A stretch of DNA of 64,000 bases, taken from the NCBI GenBank assembly GCA_003139695.1, contig PLJM01000018.1:1-64000 (forward strand), written 5' to 3'. Below, piece after piece: positions 33,078 to 40,312 of the stretch. A program made the translations under genes and the position numbers. The notes beneath the pieces were generated by a model. The model saw only the letters and a list, made by a program, of their open reading frames with translations, was not told the DNA's origin and ran no database searches. This DNA comes from Candidatus Dormiibacterota bacterium (GTDB lineage: Bacteria > Chloroflexota > Dormibacteria > Dormibacterales > Dormibacteraceae). Position 1 is the first letter of the stretch. Each line of letters starts with the position of its first letter.

Positions 33078-34419
33078 GCGGTTCGGGCGTCTTGCGCTGC
33101 GGCCGTCTTTGCGTTTTGGCCGCTTCCGGCTCGGCGGGCGGCACCCTTACCGCCTGCTGTGCGGCAGCGAACTCCACCTTCAGCAGCAGCTCCTCGATGA
33201 CCTTCTCCCAGACGTACTGGCGCGCAGTGACCCGGCCACGCCTGCGAATCGACGCCGCCAGCTTCGGTCGATGCTTGACCAGGGTGAGCGCCGTGACCAG
33301 CTCGATCGGGTCATCGGTCTCCATCACGAGCGCATTTCGGTAGGCCTGCGCGTAGTCCTCGCCAGTCGAGCCGGTCACCGCGAGCCCGCCTGCCGCCATC
33401 ACCTCCAGGCCGACCAGCCCGAATGGCTCGTGGCCGGAGTTCGCAAGCACCGCATCGCAGGCGGGGTAGATGACCCCGAGCATGTCGTCGGAGACAAAGC
33501 TCGTGAGGTTGAACATGTCGGCGTCGGGGTTGTCCCGAAGGATCGTCGCCAGGCCCGACGGATCGCCGGGGGCTTTCACGCTGACCACGGTCAGGCCCTG
33601 GTGCTCCGCATGGGAAAGAACCTGGCCCCCGTGCGGCTCGCGCCCGCCCCGGATCACCAATTTCACGCGCGCGCCGTGGCGCTTGAGGTAGCCGGCGGCG
33701 GAAACCGCCATCAACCATCGCTTGTCGGGATCGAAGCGGCCAATCTTGAAGCAGAGGTAGTCGGCCGCGGCGGCAGTTCTGATTTCTTCGAGTGCAGCGG
33801 GGTCGGCGTCGTGGATTGATGCGCGCGGGATGCCGTTAGGGATGACCATCGGGTTCTGGCCCGACTCCCACATCCTGAATTTCATGTAGCGGCTGACCGT
33901 GGTCATCGTCGTGGCGAAGGCAAGGGCGCCCCAATTGATGCGCTCGAACCCAAATGTGTTGTTGGCGTTCCACAACATGACGACGCGGTCGCGGAGGCCC
34001 CTGTAGTACAGCGAGTCCGAGATGAGGTTCATCGAAGCGGCCGTGTGCCATTCCTCTCCCAACACGACGACATTGCGACCGGAGCTGACGGCGGGAGCGA
34101 TCACCTGGTTGATCAGGCTGAGCGGCAGGCTCGAGTTCCAATCGCGGACCTTCTCGTCCTCCCCGTCGTAAACGCCGCCGCGGTGGCGGGCGGAAATCCA
34201 TTGGCACCAGCGGCGGTAATGAAGGCGCCCGCCTTCGTGCGTTTCTTCGCCGGGCAGGTCCGGGTCGCCACAGAAGAAGAGGTGCGTGTCGTAGCCAAGC
34301 TGCGCCAGCGTGCGCGCGAGACCTTTCACGCGGACCCCAAGGCCGCCGGCCTGGCTGTAGACGTCAGGCCCCTCGAAGCTGAGGATCACGAACACGGTTG
34401 TCTGCGGAGTGAAGTTCAC
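33070..34419 (-). CDS. GT4-like glycosyltransferase (alpha-glucan synthase type)
   Basis: 449 aa from a GTG at 34419 that overlaps the upstream TGA (GTGA); a longer TTG reading to 34506 is unlikely. The N-terminal domain has TVFVILSFEGPDVYSQAGGL with the Gly-rich donor loop and LGEEWHTAASMNLISD. The C-terminal domain shows FKIGRFDPDKRWLMAVSAAG, ANSGHEPFGLVGLEVMAAGG (the EPFG nucleotide-sugar motif) and a Lys/Pro-rich tail. It probably extends an alpha-1,4-glucan or related chain. Its coupling with GH57 mirrors mycobacterial Rv3032-Rv3031, but the donor sugar is not shown. Confidence 0.85.
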   Translation of the reverse strand: MNFTPQTTVFVILSFEGPDVYSQAGGLGVRVKGLARTLAQLGYDTHLFFCGDPDLPGEETHEGGRLHYRRWCQWISARHRGGVYDGEDEKVRDWNSSLPLSLINQVIAPAVSSGRNVVVLGEEWHTAASMNLISDSLYYRGLRDRVVMLWNANNTFGFERINWGALAFATTMTTVSRYMKFRMWESGQNPMVIPNGIPRASIHDADPAALEEIRTAAAADYLCFKIGRFDPDKRWLMAVSAAGYLKRHGARVKLVIRGGREPHGGQVLSHAEHQGLTVVSVKAPGDPSGLATILRDNPDADMFNLTSFVSDDMLGVIYPACDAVLANSGHEPFGLVGLEVMAAGGLAVTGSTGEDYAQAYRNALVMETDDPIELVTALTLVKHRPKLAASIRRRGRVTARQYVWEKVIEELLLKVEFAAAQQAVRVPPAEPEAAKTQRRPQRKTPEPRG

Positions 34420-35336
34420 TTTGTCTTTCGCACGGCTTCGAGCGCGACTGCGTGCAGCTCGGCGCTGGGCGAGCAGAGCAATGTCGTCCTCGTCTCGAGG
34501 TTGCAAGTGAGGCGGTCCAGCGAACCGCCCATCAGATCGGTGGCGACGCCACCCGCCTCAGCGAGGATAAGGATGCTCGCGCTCATGTCGAAGACTCGCA
34601 TCGGCACCGGTGCGCAGAACGCGTCGAACGCACCGGCCGCCGTATGCACGATCGAGAGCGCCATCGATCCCAGGATGCGAACCTTGCTCGAGCTTGCGAC
34701 CAGCCCTTGCGCGGCCACCAGCGAGCGCGGGTTGCTCTCGAGCGCGATCAGGCGGATGCGCCCGCGATCCTCCGGAGGTTGTACCTGCAGGGCTTCTCCG
34801 TCCCGCCACGCGCCCTGCTTGCGAATGGCTTTCCATTCCTCGCCGTTGACGAGATTCAGCACATAACCGGCGACGGTATCGGCCACAGTGGGCCCGTCGA
34901 GGAGCGTGAGCATGAGCCCAAAGAAAGGAAGGCCCTGCTTGGCGTTGAGGCTGCCGTCGACGGGATCGACGAGCACCAGGGGAAAGTCGGCGCCAAAGCT
35001 GCGAAGTCCGATCTCCTCTGACAGAACGGAGAACATTTCGCCGTCGTCCGCTACGCCCTCCAAGCGGCCGAAGACGACAGCCTCTGCCGCTCGATCGAGC
35101 TCCATCGTCCTGTCGCCACCCGCACCGACTGTGAGCGGCGCGCGCCCGACCTCAGTGCCTGCGAGCGGTAGGACGGTTTCGCGGACCGACGCGCCGATGC
35201 GCTGGAAGAGAGCGAGCCAGTCGGACGGGCTCAGGCGAGGCCCGCGCCGCCCGAGAATTGCGGGTCCATCTTCCGGCGGCGGCGGCGACGGCGCTCCACG
35301 ACGATGGTGGTGAGGAACGGCTGCTGCATCGCCCAC
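34416..35336 (-). CDS. inositol monophosphatase-family phosphatase
   Basis: The family core (VRETVLPLAGTEVGRAPLT, GAGGDRTMELDRAAE, LSEEIGLRSFG, VLVDPVDGSLNAKQGLPFFG and FDMSASILILAEAGG) is complete. It includes the metal ligands in SEE and DPVDGS. The coordinates begin at the first ATG (35336), but the 34 residues from there are Pro/Arg-rich and overlap the upstream gene by 106 bases. The family-like sequence begins at about 35234, where a CTG overlaps the upstream TGA (CTGA), so a CTG start is likely. It hydrolyses a sugar or inositol phosphate, fitting the glucan operon. Confidence 0.83.
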   Translation of the reverse strand: MGDAAAVPHHHRRGAPSPPPPEDGPAILGRRGPRLSPSDWLALFQRIGASVRETVLPLAGTEVGRAPLTVGAGGDRTMELDRAAEAVVFGRLEGVADDGEMFSVLSEEIGLRSFGADFPLVLVDPVDGSLNAKQGLPFFGLMLTLLDGPTVADTVAGYVLNLVNGEEWKAIRKQGAWRDGEALQVQPPEDRGRIRLIALESNPRSLVAAQGLVASSSKVRILGSMALSIVHTAAGAFDAFCAPVPMRVFDMSASILILAEAGGVATDLMGGSLDRLTCNLETRTTLLCSPSAELHAVALEAVRKTK

Positions 35337-35521
35337 ACTTTCTCGATCAGCTGCGGGATCGGAATGCTGTGTGGTGACTTGATCCCAAGCATCACGAGCC
35401 GCTCTGCGGCGGAGTCGGTCAGCTCGGTCTTATCGTGCAGATTCAGCTGCTCGAGGGTTTCCAAGATGTCGTCGAGACGGCGCAGAACCTGCCGCCGCTC
35501 CTGATCTTCCCGTTGGAGCAT
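35231..35521 (-). CDS. small helical hypothetical protein, 96 aa
   Basis: The N-terminal 45 residues form an acidic amphipathic helix (RRLDDILETLEQLNLHDKTE), followed by AAERLVMLGIKSPHSIPIPQ and IEKVWAMQQPFLTTIVVE. The C-terminus is strongly basic (seven consecutive Arg, then Lys). It sits in the operon between an epoxide-hydrolase-like gene 10 bases upstream and the phosphatase gene, whose probable CTG start overlaps its stop. Family unknown. The poly-Arg tail suggests binding to RNA, DNA or acidic lipids, which is inference. Confidence 0.65.
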   Translation of the reverse strand: MLQREDQERRQVLRRLDDILETLEQLNLHDKTELTDSAAERLVMLGIKSPHSIPIPQLIEKVWAMQQPFLTTIVVERRRRRRRKMDPQFSGGAGLA

Positions 35522-35531
35522 CGCGAACAGC

Positions 35532-36401
35532 TTACTTGGCGGCGTTGGTGAGCGCGAGGCTCACCTCGGCCGGCCGCTCGAACTGCAGCCAGTGGCCCGC
35601 GCCCTCCAGCACCTCAAACCTGTATTCGCCCTCAACGTGTTGTGCGGTCGCCTCAGCCGCGGTGCGCCCGAGAGCGGGATCCTGGTCGCCCCAGAGCAGG
35701 GCGGTTGGCATCTTGATCGGCCCGATGCGGATCGGGGTCTCCCACGCGCCGCCGCCCGCGACCAGGTTGGCGCGGTAATAGTTCAACGCCGCGGTCAGGC
35801 GACCGGGCCGGCTGACCGAACGCGTGAAATGGTCGATCAGGCCGCGCGGGACTGCATCTGGGTTGGGTCCCAGCGAAAACATCGAGCGGAGCCTGCGGTA
35901 GTCGTCGTCGGCGAGCACCTCCTCCGCCTTGCCCTCCATCAGAAAGAGCCCGACGTAGCGCGAGCGCGCCTGTTGGTCCTCGTCACCGCGGCTGGCGGCC
36001 GCGAGTGCTGCCGGGTGTGGGACCGAAAGAGCCGTCAGCGTCTTCGTCATCTCTGGATTCCTACCTGCGAAATACCATGCGACCATCGCTCCCCAGTCAT
36101 GGCCGACCACATGGGCGGCGCTTCGTCCGAAGGCGTTGATGATGAAACGAACGTCGTCGGCGAGGTGATCGATCGAATAGTTTTCCACGCCTTCGGGCGC
36201 GTCGCTGAGTCCGTAGCCGCGGAGGTCGGGCGCCACTGCGAGAAATCCGGCGTGCGCCAGCGCGTCGACCTGCTTCGACCACGATTCCGCGCCCTCCGGA
36301 AAGCCGTGGAGGAGGATCACCATGTCTCCGGCGGCGGGCCCATCGACCATCGCGCGAAATCGCAAGCCGTTGGCCTTGATCATGTGCTGGCTCGCCGTCA
36401 T
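35532..36401 (-). CDS. alpha/beta hydrolase (epoxide hydrolase/haloalkane dehalogenase-like)
   Basis: 289 aa; the ATG overlaps the upstream TGA by 4 bases. HGFPEGAESW is the oxyanion-hole motif, VVGHDWGAMVAWYF supplies the nucleophile Asp of the epoxide-hydrolase class, and LLWGDQDPALG and GAGHWLQFERP supply the acid and catalytic His. The cap domain lies at about 135-215. It hydrolyses an epoxide or a related substrate by an aspartyl-ester mechanism. Substrate unknown. It is cotranscribed with another alpha/beta hydrolase. Confidence 0.88.
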   Translation of the reverse strand: MTASQHMIKANGLRFRAMVDGPAAGDMVILLHGFPEGAESWSKQVDALAHAGFLAVAPDLRGYGLSDAPEGVENYSIDHLADDVRFIINAFGRSAAHVVGHDWGAMVAWYFAGRNPEMTKTLTALSVPHPAALAAASRGDEDQQARSRYVGLFLMEGKAEEVLADDDYRRLRSMFSLGPNPDAVPRGLIDHFTRSVSRPGRLTAALNYYRANLVAGGGAWETPIRIGPIKMPTALLWGDQDPALGRTAAEATAQHVEGEYRFEVLEGAGHWLQFERPAEVSLALTNAAK

Positions 36402-36898
36402 TTGATCTCTTTGACGAAGGCCGTGGCGACATCCAGGGCCTGGTCGAGGACTTTGAGCAGACCGTGGCCCTGGCCTTCGAAGATCTCGAGCCTGGCGTTG
36501 GGAATTGTCTTCACCCATTTCTTCAACAGGTCGATGCGCGCGAATGGATCGCGGTCGCCACTGAGGAAAAGGGCCGGACAGCGGATCAATGGGAAGTGCT
36601 CAGTCCTCAGCTGGTCCGTGAACCCAGGGCGGTGGAGTGGATAGGAGAAGAGAATCAGGCCGCCGAAGTCCGCTTCGATCGCCGCCATGCTGGCGACTCT
36701 GCCTCCGAACGACTGTCCGCCGCCGATCACATCGTGCCCGCGGCCCGAGGTCTTGATAAAAACGGGGACTGCACGTTCTGCGCTGCCGCGAGGGAGGTCG
36801 ACGGCGATTGCCTCGATGCCGCGACGCTTGAAACCGACTACGTATGGCTTCATCGAGGCGGCGTTGCCTGATGCGCCGTGTCCGAGGACGACTTTCAT
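36398..36898 (-). CDS. alpha/beta hydrolase, KANL3/Tex30-like
   Basis: 166 aa, a minimal alpha/beta fold without a cap. It opens with VVLGHGASGNAASM (oxyanion region), has the nucleophile elbow GGQSFGGRVAS with Ser in GQSFG, then LILFSYPLHRPG, ALFLSGDRDPFA and EGQGHGLL for the acid and His. This matches the small dienelactone-hydrolase-like proteins related to Tex30. It is the first gene of the long minus-strand run leading to the glucan genes. Function not known. Confidence 0.85.
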   Translation of the reverse strand: MKVVLGHGASGNAASMKPYVVGFKRRGIEAIAVDLPRGSAERAVPVFIKTSGRGHDVIGGGQSFGGRVASMAAIEADFGGLILFSYPLHRPGFTDQLRTEHFPLIRCPALFLSGDRDPFARIDLLKKWVKTIPNARLEIFEGQGHGLLKVLDQALDVATAFVKEIK

Positions 36899-36920
36899 CG
36901 CTGAATTCTCAAGCGGACGC

Positions 36921-37106
36921 TCAGTTGAGCCCCAAGGCTCGTTGTTGATCCAACCATTCGCGTGAAATCTTGACGTCGACGCGACTTATGCACAGTGCGC
37001 ACCAGATAATTTCGCAGCGCTCGCATGCGATGTGTTGATGGTCCTGCGAGAGGTCCATGTACATGGTGAATGTGCCGCACTCGAAGCATTTCACCGGACA
37101 CTTCAC
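36921..37106 (-). CDS. small Cys-rich putative zinc-ribbon protein, 61 aa
   Basis: The reading from GTG 37106 starts VKCPVKCFECGTFTMYMD and continues ACERCEIIWCALC, giving three CxxC pairs, which suggests one or two zinc sites. A TAAGAT box ends 8 bases before the GTG, as in other leaderless genes here. A GTG at 37094 would remove the first Cys. No named family. It is divergent from the tiny-peptide genes across an AT-rich promoter region and ends 22 bases before the next minus-strand gene. Confidence 0.6.
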   Translation of the reverse strand: MKCPVKCFECGTFTMYMDLSQDHQHIACERCEIIWCALCISRVDVKISREWLDQQRALGLN

Positions 37107-37128
37107 GAAAAAAAATCTTATCAACCCC

Positions 37129-37336
37129 TTGACGTACGCGTGACATTCCGGTATCTAAACAACTTGTATGGCGTTGCGACACTTGGTTGTCACCACAGAG
37201 ACGACTGTGCGCGACCCATTTCGTAAAACCGCCACGGTCACGGAGACCTCGTCGTTGAGGCTCTGCGGCGAACCCCGATGGGTCACAGAAATGGAATCCA
37301 TCGGGTCGACAAAATTCGCGAAGGAGGTATTGAATT
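37129..37336 (+). promoter_or_regulatory. promoter and structured leader of the tiny Lys-rich genes
   Basis: TTGACG (37129-37134), a 17-base spacer and TATCTA (37152-37157) form a plausible promoter. The leader of about 170 nt contains a perfect 8-pair stem CCCGATGG/CCATCGGG (37274-37281 with 37298-37305) just before a strong AAGGAGG (37321-37327). The -10 match is only moderate. Confidence 0.5.
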
Positions 37337-37408
37337 ATGGCTGCTAAGAAGAAGGCTGCAAAGAAGACTGCTGCCAAGAAGAAGCCGGCTGCTAAGAAGA
37401 AGAAGTAG
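37337..37408 (+). CDS. tiny Lys/Ala-rich histone H1-like peptide (23 aa)
   Basis: ATG nine bases after AAGGAGG. The product is almost entirely Lys, Ala, one Thr and one Pro in a repeating A-A-K-K-K pattern, like a single C-terminal repeat of bacterial H1-like proteins. No hydrophobic residues other than Ala and the initiating Met. Predicted to be very basic and disordered or helical when bound to nucleic acid. It is followed by its own intrinsic terminator and then by a second, similar gene. Role in nucleoid or RNA binding is inference. Confidence 0.7.
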   Translation: MAAKKKAAKKTAAKKKPAAKKKK

Positions 37409-37443
37409 TAACAACTTCTTTTTCTTTTTTCGTTAGTTAGTGC

Positions 37444-37480
37444 GAGCCGGGGTTCTGTGGAGCCCCGGCTCTCCTCTTTT
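37444..37480 (+). terminator. intrinsic terminator after first tiny gene
   Basis: GAGCCGGGG (37444-37452) pairs perfectly with CCCCGGCTC (37463-37471) around a 10-base loop and is followed by TCCTCTTTT. The hairpin is nearly identical to the one after the second tiny gene. Confidence 0.8.
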
Positions 37481-37545
37481 GATGGGGTCGTCGATGCGCA
37501 TGAGCTTCTCGCAACTCTTCGTATCAATAGAAGGAGGTGAGAAAA

Positions 37546-37623
37546 ATGGCTGCCAAGAAGAAAGTCAAGAAAGCTGTCAAGAAGGCGGTAAAGAAAGTCA
37601 AGAAGGCCGCGAAGAAGAAGTAG
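37546..37623 (+). CDS. tiny Lys/Ala/Val-rich histone H1-like peptide (25 aa)
   Basis: ATG five bases after a full AAGGAGGTGA Shine-Dalgarno (37531-37540), among the strongest in the window. The product alternates K-K with A or V (MAAKKKVKKAVKKAVKKVKK, then AAKKK), giving a net charge of about +15 with no acidic residue. The start MAAKKK, the shine-dalgarno region and the following terminator match those of the first tiny gene, so the two arose by duplication. Likely abundant and nucleic-acid binding, by composition only. Confidence 0.72.
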   Translation: MAAKKKVKKAVKKAVKKVKKAAKKK

Positions 37624-37642
37624 TTAGCAGTAGCCAGTCTTG

Positions 37643-37677
37643 GGCCGGGGTTCTGATGAGCCCCGGCCTTCTGTTTT
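37643..37677 (+). terminator. intrinsic terminator after second tiny gene
   Basis: GGCCGGGG (37643-37650) pairs with CCCCGGCC (37661-37668) around a 10-base loop, followed by TTCTGTTTT. It shares the GCCGGGGTTCTG...GAGCCCCGGC core with the terminator at 37444-37480. Confidence 0.8.
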
Positions 37678-37720
37678 CCCCTTTGGGCGTTGACCAGGAC
37701 AACCGCATATAAGAGGAGGC

Positions 37721-37749
37721 TTGACTTACGAACATATGTTCGATAGCCT
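37721..37749 (+). promoter_or_regulatory. SOS promoter with LexA box (mutasome operon)
   Basis: CGAACATATGTTCG (37729-37742) is a perfect match to the Gram-positive/actinobacterial LexA box. It fills the 17-base spacer between TTGACT (37721-37726) and TAGCCT (37744-37749), so bound LexA would block RNA polymerase directly. The operon downstream is the expected SOS target. Confidence 0.92.
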
Positions 37750-37795
37750 TCACCTACCTCCTTCTCTCCTGCGTCTTCACCCGGAGGCAAAAAAG

Positions 37796-38599
37796 ATGCA
37801 GGACTCCCAACTCGACGATGCCATCAGCGCGATCCGGGTGCGCTTTGGCAGCCAGGCGCTGACGAGGGCGGCGGAGCTGCCGCCCCCACAGCCCTGGTCG
37901 AGTGGCACCCCGCTCGATCGCCTGACCGGGATTGGAGGATTGCCTCGTGGCCGGCTCACTCTCCTAACTGGGAGTGGAACCTGCGGCAAGCTCACGCTCG
38001 CCCTGGCGCTGCTCGCGAGCGCGACCCACGAGTTCGCTCACACAGTCGTGATCGACAACGCCTCCTCACAGGGGGATAGCGCTGGCCGGGCTTTGCCTGG
38101 CCGGCGCGATAAGGGGGAGTCCCCCTTCTCATTCGACCCTTGGGCGCTGCTCGCGTTCAATCCCGACTTTGGCTCGCTCACAGTGGTGCGCTTGAAATCG
38201 GATAGTGCGGGTGAGGCGGCGACGGCGCTGGCCAAGGCCGGGGCCGGCTTCATCCTTTTAATGGGCGAGATCCCGGAGCCGTGGCTCGGGCCACTGGAAG
38301 CAGGAGCGAACCGTTCGGGCACTGTGCTGATCGGCGTGGTCGAAGCGCCGGGCCGTGCATTCGCACATGCCTCGAGCCTCAGCCTCGGCTTCTCGCGTGC
38401 GGAATGGATCATCGAGCGCGGCCAGCTGGTGGGGATGCGCACCATTGCGCGCTGCCTCAAGAATCGGGTGGCGCCTCCGCTCGGAGAATCCGAGTTCGAG
38501 ATTCGCTATCCCCAAGGGGCCGAGCTCTTCCTTCAGCACCGTGTTTCCGAAACGCAGCTTCAACTGGCGGAGCTGGAATGCGCATCTGCTGTGGTCTGA
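37796..38599 (+). CDS. imuA: ImuA-like RecA-fold mutasome protein
   Basis: 267 aa from the ATG at 37796, with GGAGG 8 bases upstream; an in-frame TTG at 37721 lies inside the promoter and is rejected. The RecA-like core starts PWSSGTPLDRLTGIGGLPRG and has a P-loop LLTGSGTCGKLTLALALL, where the Ser/Thr after Lys is Leu. It is not a full RecA: loops for DNA binding are short. In mycobacteria and others ImuA' and ImuB bring DnaE2 to damaged DNA. A 57-base palindromic element (38071-38127) is read in frame as SQGDSAGRALPGRRDKGESP. Confidence 0.85.
   Translation: MQDSQLDDAISAIRVRFGSQALTRAAELPPPQPWSSGTPLDRLTGIGGLPRGRLTLLTGSGTCGKLTLALALLASATHEFAHTVVIDNASSQGDSAGRALPGRRDKGESPFSFDPWALLAFNPDFGSLTVVRLKSDSAGEAATALAKAGAGFILLMGEIPEPWLGPLEAGANRSGTVLIGVVEAPGRAFAHASSLSLGFSRAEWIIERGQLVGMRTIARCLKNRVAPPLGESEFEIRYPQGAELFLQHRVSETQLQLAELECASAVV
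38071..38127. repeat. palindromic element read in frame inside imuA
   Basis: Contains GGCCGGGCTTTGCCTGGCC and AAGGGGGAGTCCCCCTT, both palindromic. Its reverse complement aligns along most of its length with 41705-41766 inside dnaE2, sharing GGGGGACTCCCCC, GGCAAAGCCC and a terminal CCCCCT. Length is 19 codons. Confidence 0.75.
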
Positions 38600-39726
38600 T
38601 CGGAAACCTCGAGCTCGCGCAACGCCAGGACCTCTATGGAAGTCCCGTCGTCGTTGGCGCTTGGGAGGAGGAGAAAGACGATGTCGTCGCCGCCTCAGAG
38701 GAGGCGCTGCCATTTGGCGTGGTGCCGGGGATGCCGCTGCGCCAGGCCGTGCACCTCTGCCCGCAGGCGACGTTCGTTCCTCCGAACCCTGAAGCGGCCG
38801 TGCACCTGCGCGAGCTGATCGCGTCCGCGCTCTACGACCTCGCCCCTATCGTCGAGGTTCGCATCGAAGGCATCGCGTGGTTGGACGTGAGTGGCGTGCC
38901 AAAGCCTGGCGAATCGATCCGCGAGACACGGCGCCGGCTGCGCGCTGCGATCGGCCGCGAGCCGAGGCTCGGTCTCGCGCCAGGGCCTTTCTCATCACGC
39001 CTCGCGGCTGCTCGAGCGCGGCCGGGCCGCCTCATTCGCATCGAGGATGCCCGCGAGTTCCTTTCACCCCTGTCATCACACGAGCTGCCGCTCGATGAGG
39101 AGCAGCTCGAACGCCTGGACCTGCTCGGCCTGCGCACCCTGCGCGCCGTGGCGGCCCTCGGTCAGCGTGAGCTGGAGAGCCAGCTCGGACGCGCCGGAAG
39201 GCACGCGGTCCTGCTTGCGCGCGGCCTCGAGCCAGATCAGCTCACGCCCTGGAGCCCGCCACTGTTCACCAGCACGCACCGCCAATTCGATCCGCCTGTC
39301 GAGGACCGCGAAGCTCTGCTCTTCGTCGCCCGAGCGCTCTGCGGCGACCTCGCAGTAGAGCTCGGCCTGCGCGGCGCTGGCGCCAAGGAAGTGCGGGTGC
39401 GACTCATCTTCGAATCGGGCAGCCATGAGGAACGCGACTCCCTGGTACGACACCCGCTCAGCAGCGCGGCCGAGCTCTTCGGCCTCATCGGCTCGTGGAT
39501 CAAGGAGTGGTGGCCGCGCGCTCCGATCACCGAGCTGTGGATCGAGCTGCCGATCCTCGAGGGCGCGGGCCGCAGGCAGCTGCGGCTGTGGGCGGGCGGG
39601 GACGGCACCAGCGACGAGGTGATCGCCGCTTTCGAGCGGCTGCAGGAACGGCATGGCGACGAGGTGGTTCACCAGCCACGGCCGGCGCTGCTCTCCTCCC
39701 CACTCCCCACTCGCCGGTTCGCATGA
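38578..39726 (+). CDS. imuB: ImuB, catalytically inactive Y-family polymerase homologue
   Basis: 382 aa; the ATG at 38578 overlaps the imuA end by 22 bases. The Y-family palm and fingers are recognisable (AASEEALPFGVVPGMPLRQA; EGIAWLDVSG; LGLAPGPFSSRLAAARARPG; little-finger region after about 220). The metal-binding acids are gone: the N-terminal DxD is replaced by GLIGNLELAQ, and the SIDE motif reads RIEGIAW. This is the normal state for ImuB, an adaptor that binds the sliding clamp, ImuA and DnaE2. Confidence 0.88.
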   Translation: MRICCGLIGNLELAQRQDLYGSPVVVGAWEEEKDDVVAASEEALPFGVVPGMPLRQAVHLCPQATFVPPNPEAAVHLRELIASALYDLAPIVEVRIEGIAWLDVSGVPKPGESIRETRRRLRAAIGREPRLGLAPGPFSSRLAAARARPGRLIRIEDAREFLSPLSSHELPLDEEQLERLDLLGLRTLRAVAALGQRELESQLGRAGRHAVLLARGLEPDQLTPWSPPLFTSTHRQFDPPVEDREALLFVARALCGDLAVELGLRGAGAKEVRVRLIFESGSHEERDSLVRHPLSSAAELFGLIGSWIKEWWPRAPITELWIELPILEGAGRRQLRLWAGGDGTSDEVIAAFERLQERHGDEVVHQPRPALLSSPLPTRRFA

Positions 39727-39971
39727 CCCGCCTGCTATCGCCGCCCGCCATGGTTGACGTAACGCTGAGCCCCGATGGCACACCAGGCTTCATCACGGGC
39801 GAGTTCAGCGGCTCCATCGATCCGATCGCGCGCTGGAAGGTCGAAACCGAGTGGTGGAACCAGCCGGTCATCCGCGAGTACTGGAAGGCCCTGCTCAACA
39901 ACAGCCTTCTGTGCGAGCTATACCACGACCTCAGCAGCGACGAATGGTTCGTGGAGCGGGTCTATGACTGA
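39723..39971 (+). CDS. small ImuB-associated protein (DUF6504-like)
   Basis: 82 aa; its ATG overlaps the imuB stop by 4 bases. It has a short beta-rich N-terminus and the Trp-rich segment RWKVETEWWNQPVIREYWKA, then LYHDLSSDEWFVERVYD. Domains of this kind follow ImuB, fused or separate, in several actinobacterial-type mutasome operons. Probable accessory of the DnaE2-ImuB complex; the family name is from memory and moderately sure. Confidence 0.75.
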   Translation: MTRLLSPPAMVDVTLSPDGTPGFITGEFSGSIDPIARWKVETEWWNQPVIREYWKALLNNSLLCELYHDLSSDEWFVERVYD

Positions 39972-40206
39972 CTCAGAAGCAGCCGTTAGCCGGATATCCA
40001 GGCTGGTTGGAAACCTTCATGAGGACAGTGCCCGTGTAAAGGTAAATACCCTGGTCGGTGCCAAACCAGGTTCCGTGGCTGTCCGAGATAGTGGCGAGGC
40101 GCAGGTGGTCGCGGTGGCGGAACTCCGAGTTGGCCAGGGTCAGACCAAAGAAGGCAGGAAGTCATCGTCGGGGAGCAAAGCGGAAATTCTCCAGAAAAAG
40201 AATTGA
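39964..40206 (+). CDS. doubtful small ORF, 80 aa
   Basis: ATG overlaps the previous stop region (ATGACTGA), with GGAGCGGG 5-10 bases upstream. The product is polar with a basic Lys/Ser-rich end (SSSGSKAEILQKKN) and no recognisable family. It is kept because the overlap suggests coupling, but it may be chance. The remaining stretch to 40312 before dnaE2 holds no other gene, no LexA box and no clear terminator. Confidence 0.3.
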   Translation: MTDSEAAVSRISRLVGNLHEDSARVKVNTLVGAKPGSVAVRDSGEAQVVAVAELRVGQGQTKEGRKSSSGSKAEILQKKN

Positions 40207-40312
40207 CCCCGCCGGTTCGCTTCGCTGGCTCCGGCATCTGTCTTGCGACTGGTGCCAGATCCCTCGCACGTTTCCTTCGGGGCCGTCACCAACGTATGCC
40301 CCCTATGAATAG

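Noticed and set aside
37721..37795. Upstream TTG extension of imuA
   Set aside because: It runs through the -35 box, LexA box and -10 box; the ATG at 37796 has a good ribosome binding site.
39986..40237. Minus-strand 83-residue frame upstream of dnaE2
   Set aside because: No ribosome binding site, Pro-rich composition without pattern, and antisense to the operon.
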